DNA from: Mollicutes bacterium
GTDB lineage: Bacteria > Bacillota_I > Bacilli_A > RF39 > UBA660
Assembly (NCBI GenBank): GCA_012513875.1
Contig: JAAZBI010000009.1
Coordinates: forward strand, 1-21,299
Length of the DNA: 21,299 nucleotides
Direction of reading: 5' to 3'
How positions within the stretch are numbered: the stretch's first letter is position 1; each line of letters opens with the position of its first letter. The translations under genes were made by a program, and so were the position numbers. The notes under the pieces were generated by a model. It saw only the letters and a list, made by a program, of their open reading frames with translations, was not told the origin of the DNA and searched no databases. Below are positions 8,784 to 14,925 of this stretch, piece by piece.

Positions 8784-9407
8784 ATGGAAACAATGTTGAA
8801 TGATATATTAGTTTTTTTAGAAGAAAATTATGTATATGTTGTTGGGGTTGGGATAGCAATAGTTTTAATTTTAATAGGATTTTTAGTAAGCAGAAAAAAA
8901 GGAAATAAATCTGTTAAAGTTAAAGAAAATAATTTTAATAATGAAAGTATGGGATTAGAGTCAAAACCTTTTGAAACAAATAATATTAATCCCGTTGATA
9001 TAGCACCAATGAATAATCAAAGTATTGATTTTACAACAAACTCTTCTTTTGGATCAAATAATATGAATAGTACTCCAGTGGTTGAACAACCAGTACAAGA
9101 AACAGAATACAAACCATTTGGATTCGAACAACCAGTAGAAGCGCCAAAAGTTGAACAACCAGCACAAGAAACAGAATACAAACCATTTGGATTCGAACAA
9201 CCAGTAGAAGCACCAAAAGTTGAACAACCAGTAGAGCAACCAGTAGAGCAACCAGTGGAAGATTTAGAAAAAACAATGAGTTTTTCTGAACCAATTTCAA
9301 CTGAGGAAAATAGCGGAGAATTAAGCAATATTCAAGATAAAAAAATTGATATGCCTTATGCTAATCCTTCTGATTTAGATCCAGAAGATGAAATAGAAAC
9401 AATTTAA
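8784..9407 (+). CDS. Membrane-anchored protein with Glu/Gln/Pro tandem repeats
   Basis: I do not recognise the family. The 207 residues begin with a short segment, then one hydrophobic helix at about 16-36 followed by SRKKGNK. This suggests an N-terminal anchor with the rest of the chain in the cytoplasm by the positive-inside rule. Residues 40-99 are low-complexity and Asn/Ser-rich. Two nearly identical 23-residue repeats follow at 100-122 and 123-145 (VEQP, ETEYKPFGFEQPVEAPK), then three VEQP units at 146-157. The C-terminus is acidic (PEDEIE). The gene stands alone between two strong terminators with its own promoter. A scaffold or envelope role is speculation. It has a good SD (AGGAGG) and a sensible start, so it is a real gene rather than a chance frame. 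Confidence 0.8.
   Translation: METMLNDILVFLEENYVYVVGVGIAIVLILIGFLVSRKKGNKSVKVKENNFNNESMGLESKPFETNNINPVDIAPMNNQSIDFTTNSSFGSNNMNSTPVVEQPVQETEYKPFGFEQPVEAPKVEQPAQETEYKPFGFEQPVEAPKVEQPVEQPVEQPVEDLEKTMSFSEPISTEENSGELSNIQDKKIDMPYANPSDLDPEDEIETI
9081..9254 (+). repeat. 69-bp in-frame tandem repeat plus 12-bp units
   Basis: Unit 1 is 9081-9149 and unit 2 is 9150-9218; they differ at only two of 69 bases (gTa/gCa and gcG/gcA). A third partial copy starts at 9219 and then passes into three 12-base VEQP-coding units (9219-9230, 9231-9242, 9243-9254). The unit keeps frame, 23 codons long. Confidence 0.95.
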
Positions 9408-9431
9408 AAAGTTCGTTAAGAACTTTTTTTT
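9406..9431 (+). terminator. Intrinsic terminator after the repeat protein
   Basis: AAAAAGTTC and GAACTTTTT pair around GTTAA, followed by more T. It starts within the TAA stop of the repeat protein. Confidence 0.9.
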
Positions 9432-9452
9432 ATTTAGTTAAAATTATTTTTG

Positions 9453-9461
9453 TGATATAAT
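9453..9461 (+). promoter_or_regulatory. Extended -10 promoter for cdaA-cdaR
   Basis: TGA-TATAAT, a perfect -10 with TG extension, 32 bases before the cdaA ATG. The -35 region (TTTAGT at the 17-base spacing) is weak. Confidence 0.65.
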
Positions 9462-9493
9462 TTAATAAGATAGATTATATTGGAGGAAAAAAG

Positions 9494-10315
9494 ATGACAT
9501 TAGATTTTATATTTTCTACTTTTATGAAACTTATTGATGTAGCAATTGTATGGCTTTTCTTATATTTTATATTAAAAAATATAAGAAATAATGTAAAAAT
9601 GAGTTTATTATTTAAAGGAATTTTATTTATAATATTAATTAAAGTAATTAGTAATCTTTTAGGATTAACAACCATTGGATTATTATTAGAATATGTAATT
9701 ATGTGGGGTCCTTTAGCACTTATAATTATTTTTCAGCCAGAAATTAGAGGCGTTTTAGAACAAATTGGTAAAACGCAACTTTTAGGAAGACACAAAATAT
9801 TAAGTGTTGGAGAAAGAGAAAGAATTGTTAGTGAAATCACTAATGCTGTTGATTATTTAAAGAAAGAAAAAATAGGAGCACTAATTATTTTAGAGAGAGA
9901 TATTAGTTTAAGAGATTATATCGAAAGATCTAAAAAAATATATGGAGACATTACTAGCGAATTGTTAATTTCTATCTTTTTTCCTGATAATCCTCTTCAC
10001 GATGGAGGAGTTATTATTCAAGGAGAAAAAATTAGTTGTGCAGGTGCAGTTTTCCCAACAAGTATTGATATGAAAGTTGTTAAAAGATTAGGGACAAGAC
10101 ATAGGGCAGCCTTAGGAATTAGTGAAGAAAGCGATTGTATTTCTATTATCGTTTCTGAAGAAACCGGAAGAATTTCAATTGCTATTGGTGGAGAATTAAG
10201 TTATAATTTGACAATTGATGATTTTAGAGAAATTTTATTAGAAGAATTAAAACCAAAAAACGAAGTTATGACTGAAGAAGAAACCGAGGTGGAAAAAAAT
10301 GAAGATAAGGCATAA
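9494..10315 (+). CDS. cdaA: Diadenylate cyclase CdaA (DacA)
   Basis: Makes the second messenger c-di-AMP from two ATP. The 273-residue protein has three N-terminal membrane helices (about 8-28, 38-55, 62-80), a linker with FQPEIRGVLEQIG, then a DisA_N catalytic domain. The catalytic DGG is at 160-162, within PLHDGG, and the GTRHRAALGI motif is at 190-199, with His193. Both motifs needed for activity are intact. An acidic tail after about residue 253 is cytoplasmic and unusual only in being rich in Glu. In Firmicutes c-di-AMP controls potassium and osmolyte transport and wall integrity. The gene has its own promoter and an SD GGAGG; its 3' end overlaps cdaR by 17 bases, so the pair is translationally coupled. 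Confidence 0.97.
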   Translation: MTLDFIFSTFMKLIDVAIVWLFLYFILKNIRNNVKMSLLFKGILFIILIKVISNLLGLTTIGLLLEYVIMWGPLALIIIFQPEIRGVLEQIGKTQLLGRHKILSVGERERIVSEITNAVDYLKKEKIGALIILERDISLRDYIERSKKIYGDITSELLISIFFPDNPLHDGGVIIQGEKISCAGAVFPTSIDMKVVKRLGTRHRAALGISEESDCISIIVSEETGRISIAIGGELSYNLTIDDFREILLEELKPKNEVMTEEETEVEKNEDKA

Positions 10316-11651
10316 AATAAAATATTTCTTTCTAGGTTTATTTAAGAGAATAGATAAATACATTATTGTACCAATTACAAAATTATTTGTATCTTTTAAA
10401 AAAATATTTATCAAAGATAATAGGAGTTTTGAAAAGTTAATTAACAAAAAAAGTAGTTTACTAATTATTAGCTTAATTTTATCTTTAATTATCTTTATTT
10501 TAGTTGATACTGAATCTATCGCAATTCAAGAAACAAATGCCGAGGTTTTATATAATCAACAAGTAGCAGTTAATTATAATGAAGAAGCATATGTTTTAGA
10601 AGGAGTACCTGAAAAAGTTGATATAACTTTAATTGGAAGAAGTTCGGATCTTTACTTAGCTAAACAAATCGCTTCCAATGAAGTTACATTAGATTTAACT
10701 GGATTAAAGCCTGGAACTCATAAAGTTAATTTAAAATATACTAAAGCTTTAGAAACAATTACTTATAAATTAGATCCTTCAGTAGTTACTATAACTATTT
10801 ATCCTAAGGTATCTGAAGCTAGAACTATTAGTTATGATGTTTTAAATAGTGAAAAATTAGATTCTAAGTTATTAATATCAGAAGTTGGTATTGATAGAGA
10901 TGAGGTTATTGTTAAGGGTTCTCAAGATACAATTGACAAGGTGTCATCTGTTAAAGTTTTAATAGATGTTGATAATATTGTTGATCCAACAGTTGGAACA
11001 AAAGAAGCGGTAAATTTACCTTTAGTAGCGTATGATCAAAAAGGTCAAATTATAAACATTGAAATAGTCCCATCAAAAGTAAATGCACAAATTGAAATAG
11101 CATCTCCAAAAAAAGAAGTTCCTTTGATTTTCATGCCAAAAGGAGAATTGAGCTTTGGAAAAGCAATAGCCGAATTTGATTCTAATCTTAATCAACTAGA
11201 AATTTATGGACCCGAAGAAGTGCTGGCAAAAATCAACTCTATTGAAATCCCTTTAGATGTAGAAGGATTGAAAGAAAATAAAACTTATAATTTAACAATT
11301 AAAAAACCTTTAGGAGTTAAATATATAACCGAAAATGTTGTTAATGTTAATTTAGTTTTAGGTGATGAAGTTTCTAAAGAATTTTCTAATATTAGTATCA
11401 GTGGTCAAAATCTGTCTACTAATTTAGTGCCAAATATTAAAAATCTTGACGAAAGAACTGTAACTGTTATAGTAAAAGGAGTAGAATCTGTAATAAACGC
11501 TATAGATCCTACAACAATAAAAGCATATGTTGATTTAAAAGGTTATACAAAAGGAACCTATGATGTGGATATTCAAATTGAAAAATCTGACTTAAGATTA
11601 AACTATATGCCTAAAACAAAAAGAGTAACAATTACAATAACTGAGAAGTAA
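10299..11651 (+). CDS. cdaR: YbbR-domain regulator of diadenylate cyclase (CdaR)
   Basis: A 450-residue protein with an N-terminal basic cytoplasmic segment of about 50 residues, one membrane helix (52-69), then an extracytoplasmic part made of about four YbbR-type repeats (roughly 85-165, 170-265, 270-350, 365-450). Each repeat contains a 'P..V.I.G' or 'V.VKG' type strand. In Bacilli CdaR binds CdaA through the membrane and adjusts c-di-AMP synthesis, and the gene is nearly always directly after cdaA as here. The N-terminal cytoplasmic extension is longer than I expect for the family. The usual third gene, glmM, does not follow; a terminator overlaps the stop and rplM comes next. SD GAGGTGG lies within the 3' end of cdaA. 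Confidence 0.9.
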   Translation: MKIRHKIKYFFLGLFKRIDKYIIVPITKLFVSFKKIFIKDNRSFEKLINKKSSLLIISLILSLIIFILVDTESIAIQETNAEVLYNQQVAVNYNEEAYVLEGVPEKVDITLIGRSSDLYLAKQIASNEVTLDLTGLKPGTHKVNLKYTKALETITYKLDPSVVTITIYPKVSEARTISYDVLNSEKLDSKLLISEVGIDRDEVIVKGSQDTIDKVSSVKVLIDVDNIVDPTVGTKEAVNLPLVAYDQKGQIINIEIVPSKVNAQIEIASPKKEVPLIFMPKGELSFGKAIAEFDSNLNQLEIYGPEEVLAKINSIEIPLDVEGLKENKTYNLTIKKPLGVKYITENVVNVNLVLGDEVSKEFSNISISGQNLSTNLVPNIKNLDERTVTVIVKGVESVINAIDPTTIKAYVDLKGYTKGTYDVDIQIEKSDLRLNYMPKTKRVTITITEK

Positions 11652-11671
11652 TTATAAATTACTTCTTTTTT
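11645..11671 (+). terminator. Intrinsic terminator after cdaR
   Basis: GAAGTAATT and AATTACTTC pair perfectly around ATA, followed by six T. The cdaR TAA stop is inside the left arm. Confidence 0.9.
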
Positions 11672-11693
11672 GTTATAAAATAAGGTTTTTTAA

Positions 11694-11722
11694 TTGACAA
11701 ATTTTTTAAATTTTAGTAGTAT
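11694..11722 (+). promoter_or_regulatory. Promoter for rplM-rpsI
   Basis: A consensus TTGACA (11694-11699) and, after 17 bases, TAGTAT (11717-11722), four of six matches to TATAAT. It gives a leader of about 60 bases before rplM. Confidence 0.6.
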
Positions 11723-11750
11723 TGATATTGGTACATTATTAATCCCATAT

Positions 11751-11769
11751 TTGTAAATATAATTTACAA
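11751..11769 (+). promoter_or_regulatory. Candidate L13-leader hairpin before rplM
   Basis: TTGTAAAT and ATTTACAA form a perfect eight-base stem around ATA in the 5' leader, ending about ten bases before the SD. It is followed by A's, not T's, so it is not a terminator. Firmicutes rplM genes often carry an autoregulatory 'L13 leader' of similar size; the match here is by position and shape only. Confidence 0.4.
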
Positions 11770-11789
11770 AAAAATGGAAGGAGAAAGAC

Positions 11790-12224
11790 ATGAATACAAC
11801 GTTTATGCAAAGAAAAGAAGACATAGTTCGTAAATGGTATGTAATTGATGCTGAAGGAGTTAATTTAGGTAGATTAGCTTCAAGAATAGCTTCAGTTTTA
11901 AGAGGTAAACATAAAGCAACTTATACACCTCATGTAGATTGCGGTGACTATGTAATCGTTATTAATTCATCTAAAGTAAACTTGACTGGTCAAAAATTAG
12001 ATAAGAAAATCTATTATAACCATAGTCGTTATCCGGGCGGCTTAAGAGAAAGAACAGCTAGAGTTATGAGAGATAAATATTCTAACGAAATGATTGAAAG
12101 AGCAGTAAAAGGGATGTTACCTAACGGTAGATTAGGAAGACAAATGTATAAAAAATTATTTGTTTACGAAGGATCAGAACATCAAAATAGTGCTCAACAA
12201 CCAGAAGTATTAGAAATGAAATAA
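11790..12224 (+). CDS. rplM: 50S ribosomal protein L13
   Basis: A 144-residue ribosomal protein of normal length for bacterial L13, an early assembly protein of the large subunit. Visible family blocks are RKWYVIDAEGVNLGRLASRI near residues 14-33, GDYVIVINSSKV in the middle, and RAVKGMLPNGRLGRQMYKKL towards the end. The few residues after MNTTFMQRKED are typical of the family's variable N-terminus. SD GGAAGGAG precedes ATG. rpsI follows 11 bases later, the conserved rplM-rpsI pair of most bacteria. The frame favours A-ending codons, as expected of a highly expressed gene in an AT-rich genome. Transcription is probably from the TTGACA promoter upstream, with possible leader feedback. Confidence 0.98.
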   Translation: MNTTFMQRKEDIVRKWYVIDAEGVNLGRLASRIASVLRGKHKATYTPHVDCGDYVIVINSSKVNLTGQKLDKKIYYNHSRYPGGLRERTARVMRDKYSNEMIERAVKGMLPNGRLGRQMYKKLFVYEGSEHQNSAQQPEVLEMK

Positions 12225-12235
12225 GGAGTGAAAAT

Positions 12236-12652
12236 ATGGTAGATAAAAAAATTTATACTGGAACAGGACACCGTAAAACTTCTATAGCAAAAGTAAGAAT
12301 GACTCTAGGTAAAGGGAATATTATTGTTAATGGTAAAGATGTTAGTGAATATATGCCTTTTCCAACACTTGTTATGGATTTAAAACAACCTTTAGTAGTA
12401 GTAGGTATGGAAAACAAATTTGATATCGAAGTTGATACTTTTGGTGGTGGATTTTCTGGACAAACAGGAGCAATTAGATTAGGAATTACTAAAGCTTTAT
12501 TAGAATTTGATGAACCTAATAAAGATAAAGATGATTCTTATCGTAAGCAATTAAAAGTTCATGGTTTTATTACGAGAGATCCTCGTAAAAAAGAAAGAAA
12601 GAAATATGGACTTAAAAAAGCAAGAAAAGCTCCACAATTCTCAAAACGTTAA
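12236..12652 (+). CDS. rpsI: 30S ribosomal protein S9
   Basis: A 138-residue S9 protein of the small subunit head. The signature GTGHRKTSIAKVRM starts near residue 8, FGGGFSGQTGAIRLGITKAL lies in the middle, and the basic C-terminus ends in ...KAPQFSKR, with the conserved Ser-Lys-Arg tail that reaches the P-site tRNA anticodon. Slightly longer than the usual 130 residues because of a small Asp/Lys-rich insertion (NKDKDDSYR). The SD AAGGAGTG is strong, 11 bases after rplM, and a strong terminator follows, so the pair forms a complete two-gene operon. Confidence 0.98.
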   Translation: MVDKKIYTGTGHRKTSIAKVRMTLGKGNIIVNGKDVSEYMPFPTLVMDLKQPLVVVGMENKFDIEVDTFGGGFSGQTGAIRLGITKALLEFDEPNKDKDDSYRKQLKVHGFITRDPRKKERKKYGLKKARKAPQFSKR

Positions 12653-12656
12653 TATT

Positions 12657-12683
12657 AAAAAGCACAATTATTGTGCTTTTTTT
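12657..12683 (+). terminator. Intrinsic terminator after rpsI
   Basis: AAAAAGCACAA and TTGTGCTTTTT form an eleven-base perfect stem around TTA, with the T-tract continuing. Confidence 0.93.
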
Positions 12684-12696
12684 GTTCTATAAATTA

Positions 12697-12712
12697 TGTT
12701 ATACTTTATAAT
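12697..12712 (+). promoter_or_regulatory. Promoter candidate for the Abi_2/HtrA-like pair
   Basis: TGT-TATACT (extended -10, 12697-12705) with a second TATAAT at 12707-12712. No convincing -35. The start of transcription would fall next to the AGGTGAT SD, leaving an unusually short leader of about 12 bases or less. Confidence 0.45.
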
Positions 12713-12724
12713 AGGTGATAGATC

Positions 12725-13657
12725 ATGCAAGGTAAAAAAGTATTTAAAACATTAGATGAACAAATAGAAATTTTAAAAGAAAAAGGTTTGATAATTGAAA
12801 ATGAAGAATTGGCTAAAGAAGTTGTTTTAAGAGAAAATTATTTCTTTCTTATTGGATATCGAAGAATCTTTTTAAAATCAAAAACTGATAAAACTTTTTT
12901 GCCAGGTACTACTTTTAGAGAATTATATGCTTTATTTGTTTTTGATCGTAATATTCGAAACATTTTTTTTAAAAATATCCTAGTTGTAGAAAACAATTTA
13001 AAATCTTTATTTAGTTATCAGCTTTCTAGACAGTATGGTGTTAAAGAAAAAGATTATTTAAACGAAAGAAATTTTACTAGTGATCATTCTCGTCGTAGGC
13101 AAGTTAGAGATGTAATTGGTAAGATGAAAAGACAAATCAAAGTTAATGGACATCAGCATTCTGCAACCATGCATTATATAAACAAACATGGGTATATTCC
13201 GATGTGGGTTTTAGTTAAGGTATTATCTTTTGGTATTATTAGTGAATTTTATAATATTTTAAAAGTCGAAGATAAGTTATCTTTAGCAGAATTTTATCAT
13301 TTAGAAATAGATGCTTTTTCTATATTTTTAAATATGTTAGCTAATTATCGTAATGTTTGTGCTCATGAAGATATTTTGTTTGATAATCGTACTCAAATGA
13401 GAATATTGGATAATGTTTATCATGTTAAATTAAATATTCAAAACGAAGATGAAGAATATATTTATGGAAAAAACGATCTTTTTTCATTAGTTATTATTTT
13501 AAAATATATGCTTAGTGAGGAAGAATTCAGACATTTAGTTTATGAGATAGATTATGAAATAGCTTTATTAGATGGGAAAGTAGATGTTATTCCAGTAGAA
13601 AAGATTTTAAATAGAATAGGTTTCCCTAATAATTGGCGACAAATAATGGATTTATAG
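12725..13657 (+). CDS. Abi_2 family (AbiD/AbiF-like) HEPN protein
   Basis: A 310-residue soluble protein. The N-terminal block (KTLDEQIEILKEKGLII, then ENYFFLIGYRRIF, then PGTTFRELYALFVFDRNIR) and the later PMWVLVKVLSFGIISEFY are the order typical of Abi_2 (AbiD/AbiF) proteins. Near residue 209 comes RNVCAH, an R-x4-H motif (Arg209, His214) characteristic of HEPN RNase-type domains. Family members were first found as phage abortive-infection factors in lactococci, and some act as RNA-cleaving toxins. The usual follow-up 'H..RLWN' reads HEDILFDNR here, a divergence. Activity cannot be inferred with certainty. The SD is AGGTGAT before ATG. It is directly followed by an HtrA-like protease whose SD overlaps this stop, so the two are probably cotranslated. 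Confidence 0.82.
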   Translation: MQGKKVFKTLDEQIEILKEKGLIIENEELAKEVVLRENYFFLIGYRRIFLKSKTDKTFLPGTTFRELYALFVFDRNIRNIFFKNILVVENNLKSLFSYQLSRQYGVKEKDYLNERNFTSDHSRRRQVRDVIGKMKRQIKVNGHQHSATMHYINKHGYIPMWVLVKVLSFGIISEFYNILKVEDKLSLAEFYHLEIDAFSIFLNMLANYRNVCAHEDILFDNRTQMRILDNVYHVKLNIQNEDEEYIYGKNDLFSLVIILKYMLSEEEFRHLVYEIDYEIALLDGKVDVIPVEKILNRIGFPNNWRQIMDL

Positions 13658-13662
13658 GTGAT
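13656..13662 (+). promoter_or_regulatory. SD that fixes the HtrA-like start
   Basis: AGGTGAT overlaps the Abi_2 stop and sits three bases before ATG 13666. The longer frame from TTG 13633 would start inside the Abi_2 gene without a usable SD. Confidence 0.8.
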
Positions 13663-13665
13663 AAT

Positions 13666-14733
13666 ATGAGAAAAAAAATAATTATTTTAACATTATTAAT
13701 TATATCTTTTGGGTTAGGTTTAACAGCTATGTTTTTATTATCTAATAAAAAATTAACAAATGATCCTCAACCAATTGTATATAAAATAGAAGAAGCTGGA
13801 ACCAAAGCAGTAGCGAAAGCTTATGATTCAGTTGTAGTTGTTATAACATATAATAATGAAAAAGTTAAATCAAATGGAACTGGTTTTGTTTATAAAAAAA
13901 ATGAAACAGATGCTTATGTTATGACAAACTATCATGTTGTAGAAAAAACAGATGAAATAAAGATCACTTTTAATAACAATGAAACAGTTTCTGGAGAATT
14001 ATTAGGATATGATGAAGTTGGAGACATTGCTATTATTAAAATATCTTCTGAACATGTTATTTCAGTAGCAGAAATAGGTGATACAAAAAATTTAGAAATA
14101 GGTAATACTGTATATGCTATTGGATCTCCTTTCAATTCTGACTATAGTGGTACTACAACAATGGGATGTATTTCAGCTAAAGATAGAATGATATCTTATC
14201 CAATAGAAAACAATGCTTATGAAGCGGTTTTAAAAGTAATACAAACAGATGCCGCTATTAACCCAGGAAACAGTGGTGGACCATTAATTGACTTGTCAGG
14301 ACATGTTATTGGAATAACTTCTTCTAAGTTAATGATTAATAATGTTGAAGGAATTGGTTTTGCCATTCCAATTGAAGATGCTTTTAAAAGAATTGACAAA
14401 TTAGAAAAAGGAGAACAAATAAAAAGGCCTTATTTAGGAGTTACTTTAGTTGATATTATTGATAAATATATATTATTTTTAAATAAAATTAGTTTATCAG
14501 AAAAAATAACCTATGGGTCAGTCGTTTTAAATGTAAGTGCCAATTCAGTTGCATTTGAAAGTGGTTTAAAAAAAGGTGATGTTATCATTAGTGTTAATGA
14601 TGTAAAAGTAAAAAACACTTTAGAATTAAAATATGAAATATATTCTTATGAAATTGATGAAGAAATAAAAATAAAATATTATCGAGGAGATAATATTAAA
14701 GAAACGACTATTCAATTAAAACCATATAATTGA
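13666..14733 (+). CDS. Membrane-anchored HtrA/DegP-like serine protease with PDZ domain
   Basis: A 355-residue protease of the trypsin-like HtrA group. An N-terminal helix (about 4-26) anchors it with the catalytic part outside the membrane. The triad is intact: His90 in TNYHVVEK, Asp120 in GDIAIIKI and Ser203 in GNSGGPL. SGTTTMGCISAKDR follows the family pattern before the active serine. A PDZ domain covers about residues 255-345 (YLGVTLVDI, then GSVVLNVSANSVAFESGLKKGD). Such proteases degrade or refold damaged exported proteins and are usually stress-induced. Length is a little shorter than Bacillus HtrA (about 400-450) because the N-terminal cytoplasmic part is missing. It shares a transcript with the Abi_2 gene and ends at TGA 14731-14733, inside the tRNA promoter. 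Confidence 0.92.
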   Translation: MRKKIIILTLLIISFGLGLTAMFLLSNKKLTNDPQPIVYKIEEAGTKAVAKAYDSVVVVITYNNEKVKSNGTGFVYKKNETDAYVMTNYHVVEKTDEIKITFNNNETVSGELLGYDEVGDIAIIKISSEHVISVAEIGDTKNLEIGNTVYAIGSPFNSDYSGTTTMGCISAKDRMISYPIENNAYEAVLKVIQTDAAINPGNSGGPLIDLSGHVIGITSSKLMINNVEGIGFAIPIEDAFKRIDKLEKGEQIKRPYLGVTLVDIIDKYILFLNKISLSEKITYGSVVLNVSANSVAFESGLKKGDVIISVNDVKVKNTLELKYEIYSYEIDEEIKIKYYRGDNIKETTIQLKPYN

Positions 14734-14758
14734 CAATAAATTTTCTAAATGATATTAT
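14730..14758 (+). promoter_or_regulatory. Promoter for tRNA-Gly
   Basis: Consensus TTGACA (14730-14735), a 17-base spacer ending TGA, then TATTAT (14753-14758): the best promoter in the window. The -35 overlaps the HtrA-like stop codon. Confidence 0.8.
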
Positions 14759-14782
14759 TTTAATAGTTTTTAGCTATTAAAA
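14758..14782 (+). repeat. Inverted repeat in the tRNA-Gly leader
   Basis: TTTTAATAG and CTATTAAAA are a nine-base perfect inverted repeat around seven bases. It lies between the tRNA -10 and the mature tRNA start, so it would form a hairpin in the precursor leader or at the promoter. Confidence 0.6.
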
Positions 14783-14783
14783 C

Positions 14784-14857
14784 GCAGATGTGGTTCAATG
14801 GTAGAATGCCACCTTGCCAAGGTGGAGACGCGGGTTCGATTCCCGTCATTTGCTCCA
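14784..14857 (+). tRNA. tRNA-Gly (GCC)
   Basis: A 74-base cloverleaf: acceptor arms GCAGATG and CATTTGC with one G-U pair, D arm GTTC/GAAT, anticodon stem CCACC/GGTGG around TTGCCAA with anticodon GCC at 14816-14818, variable loop AGAC, and T arm GCGGG/CCCGT around TTCGATT. The CCA end is encoded (14855-14857). GCC decodes GGC and GGU. It has its own promoter and is followed by a terminator, so it is a single-gene transcription unit. No attachment-site duplication or integrase gene is seen beside it. Confidence 0.97.
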
Positions 14858-14897
14858 AAATAAAGAAAACACTCAAAATAATTCTGAATTTAACAGT

Positions 14898-14925
14898 AAA
14901 GACTGATTATTAATTAGTCTTTTTT
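14898..14925 (+). terminator. Terminator for tRNA-Gly, overlapping the rarA 3' end
   Basis: AAAGACTGATT and AATTAGTCTTT pair with one G-U around ATT, followed by T's on the plus strand. The rarA stop (minus strand, 14914-14916) is inside the stem. On the minus strand the U-tract is short, so it would be weaker there. Confidence 0.75.

Noticed and set aside
9081..9254. The direct repeats as a CRISPR-like array.
   Set aside because: They are adjacent, in frame within a protein gene, and have no unique spacers between copies.
9017..9328. Minus-strand frames of 65-103 residues opposite the repeat protein, giving Cys-rich 'STGCSTGC' peptides.
   Set aside because: They are the reverse reading of the 69-base and 12-base repeats, have no SD, and overlap a well-supported plus-strand gene.
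12684..12724. A small antitoxin RNA or gene before the Abi_2 gene.
   Set aside because: Only 41 bases are available, and they hold just the promoter-like sites and the SD.
14784..14857. tRNA-Gly as an integration site of a mobile element.
   Set aside because: No integrase, no repeated tRNA 3' end and no foreign-looking gene block lies beside it; the neighbours are the HtrA-like protease and rarA.
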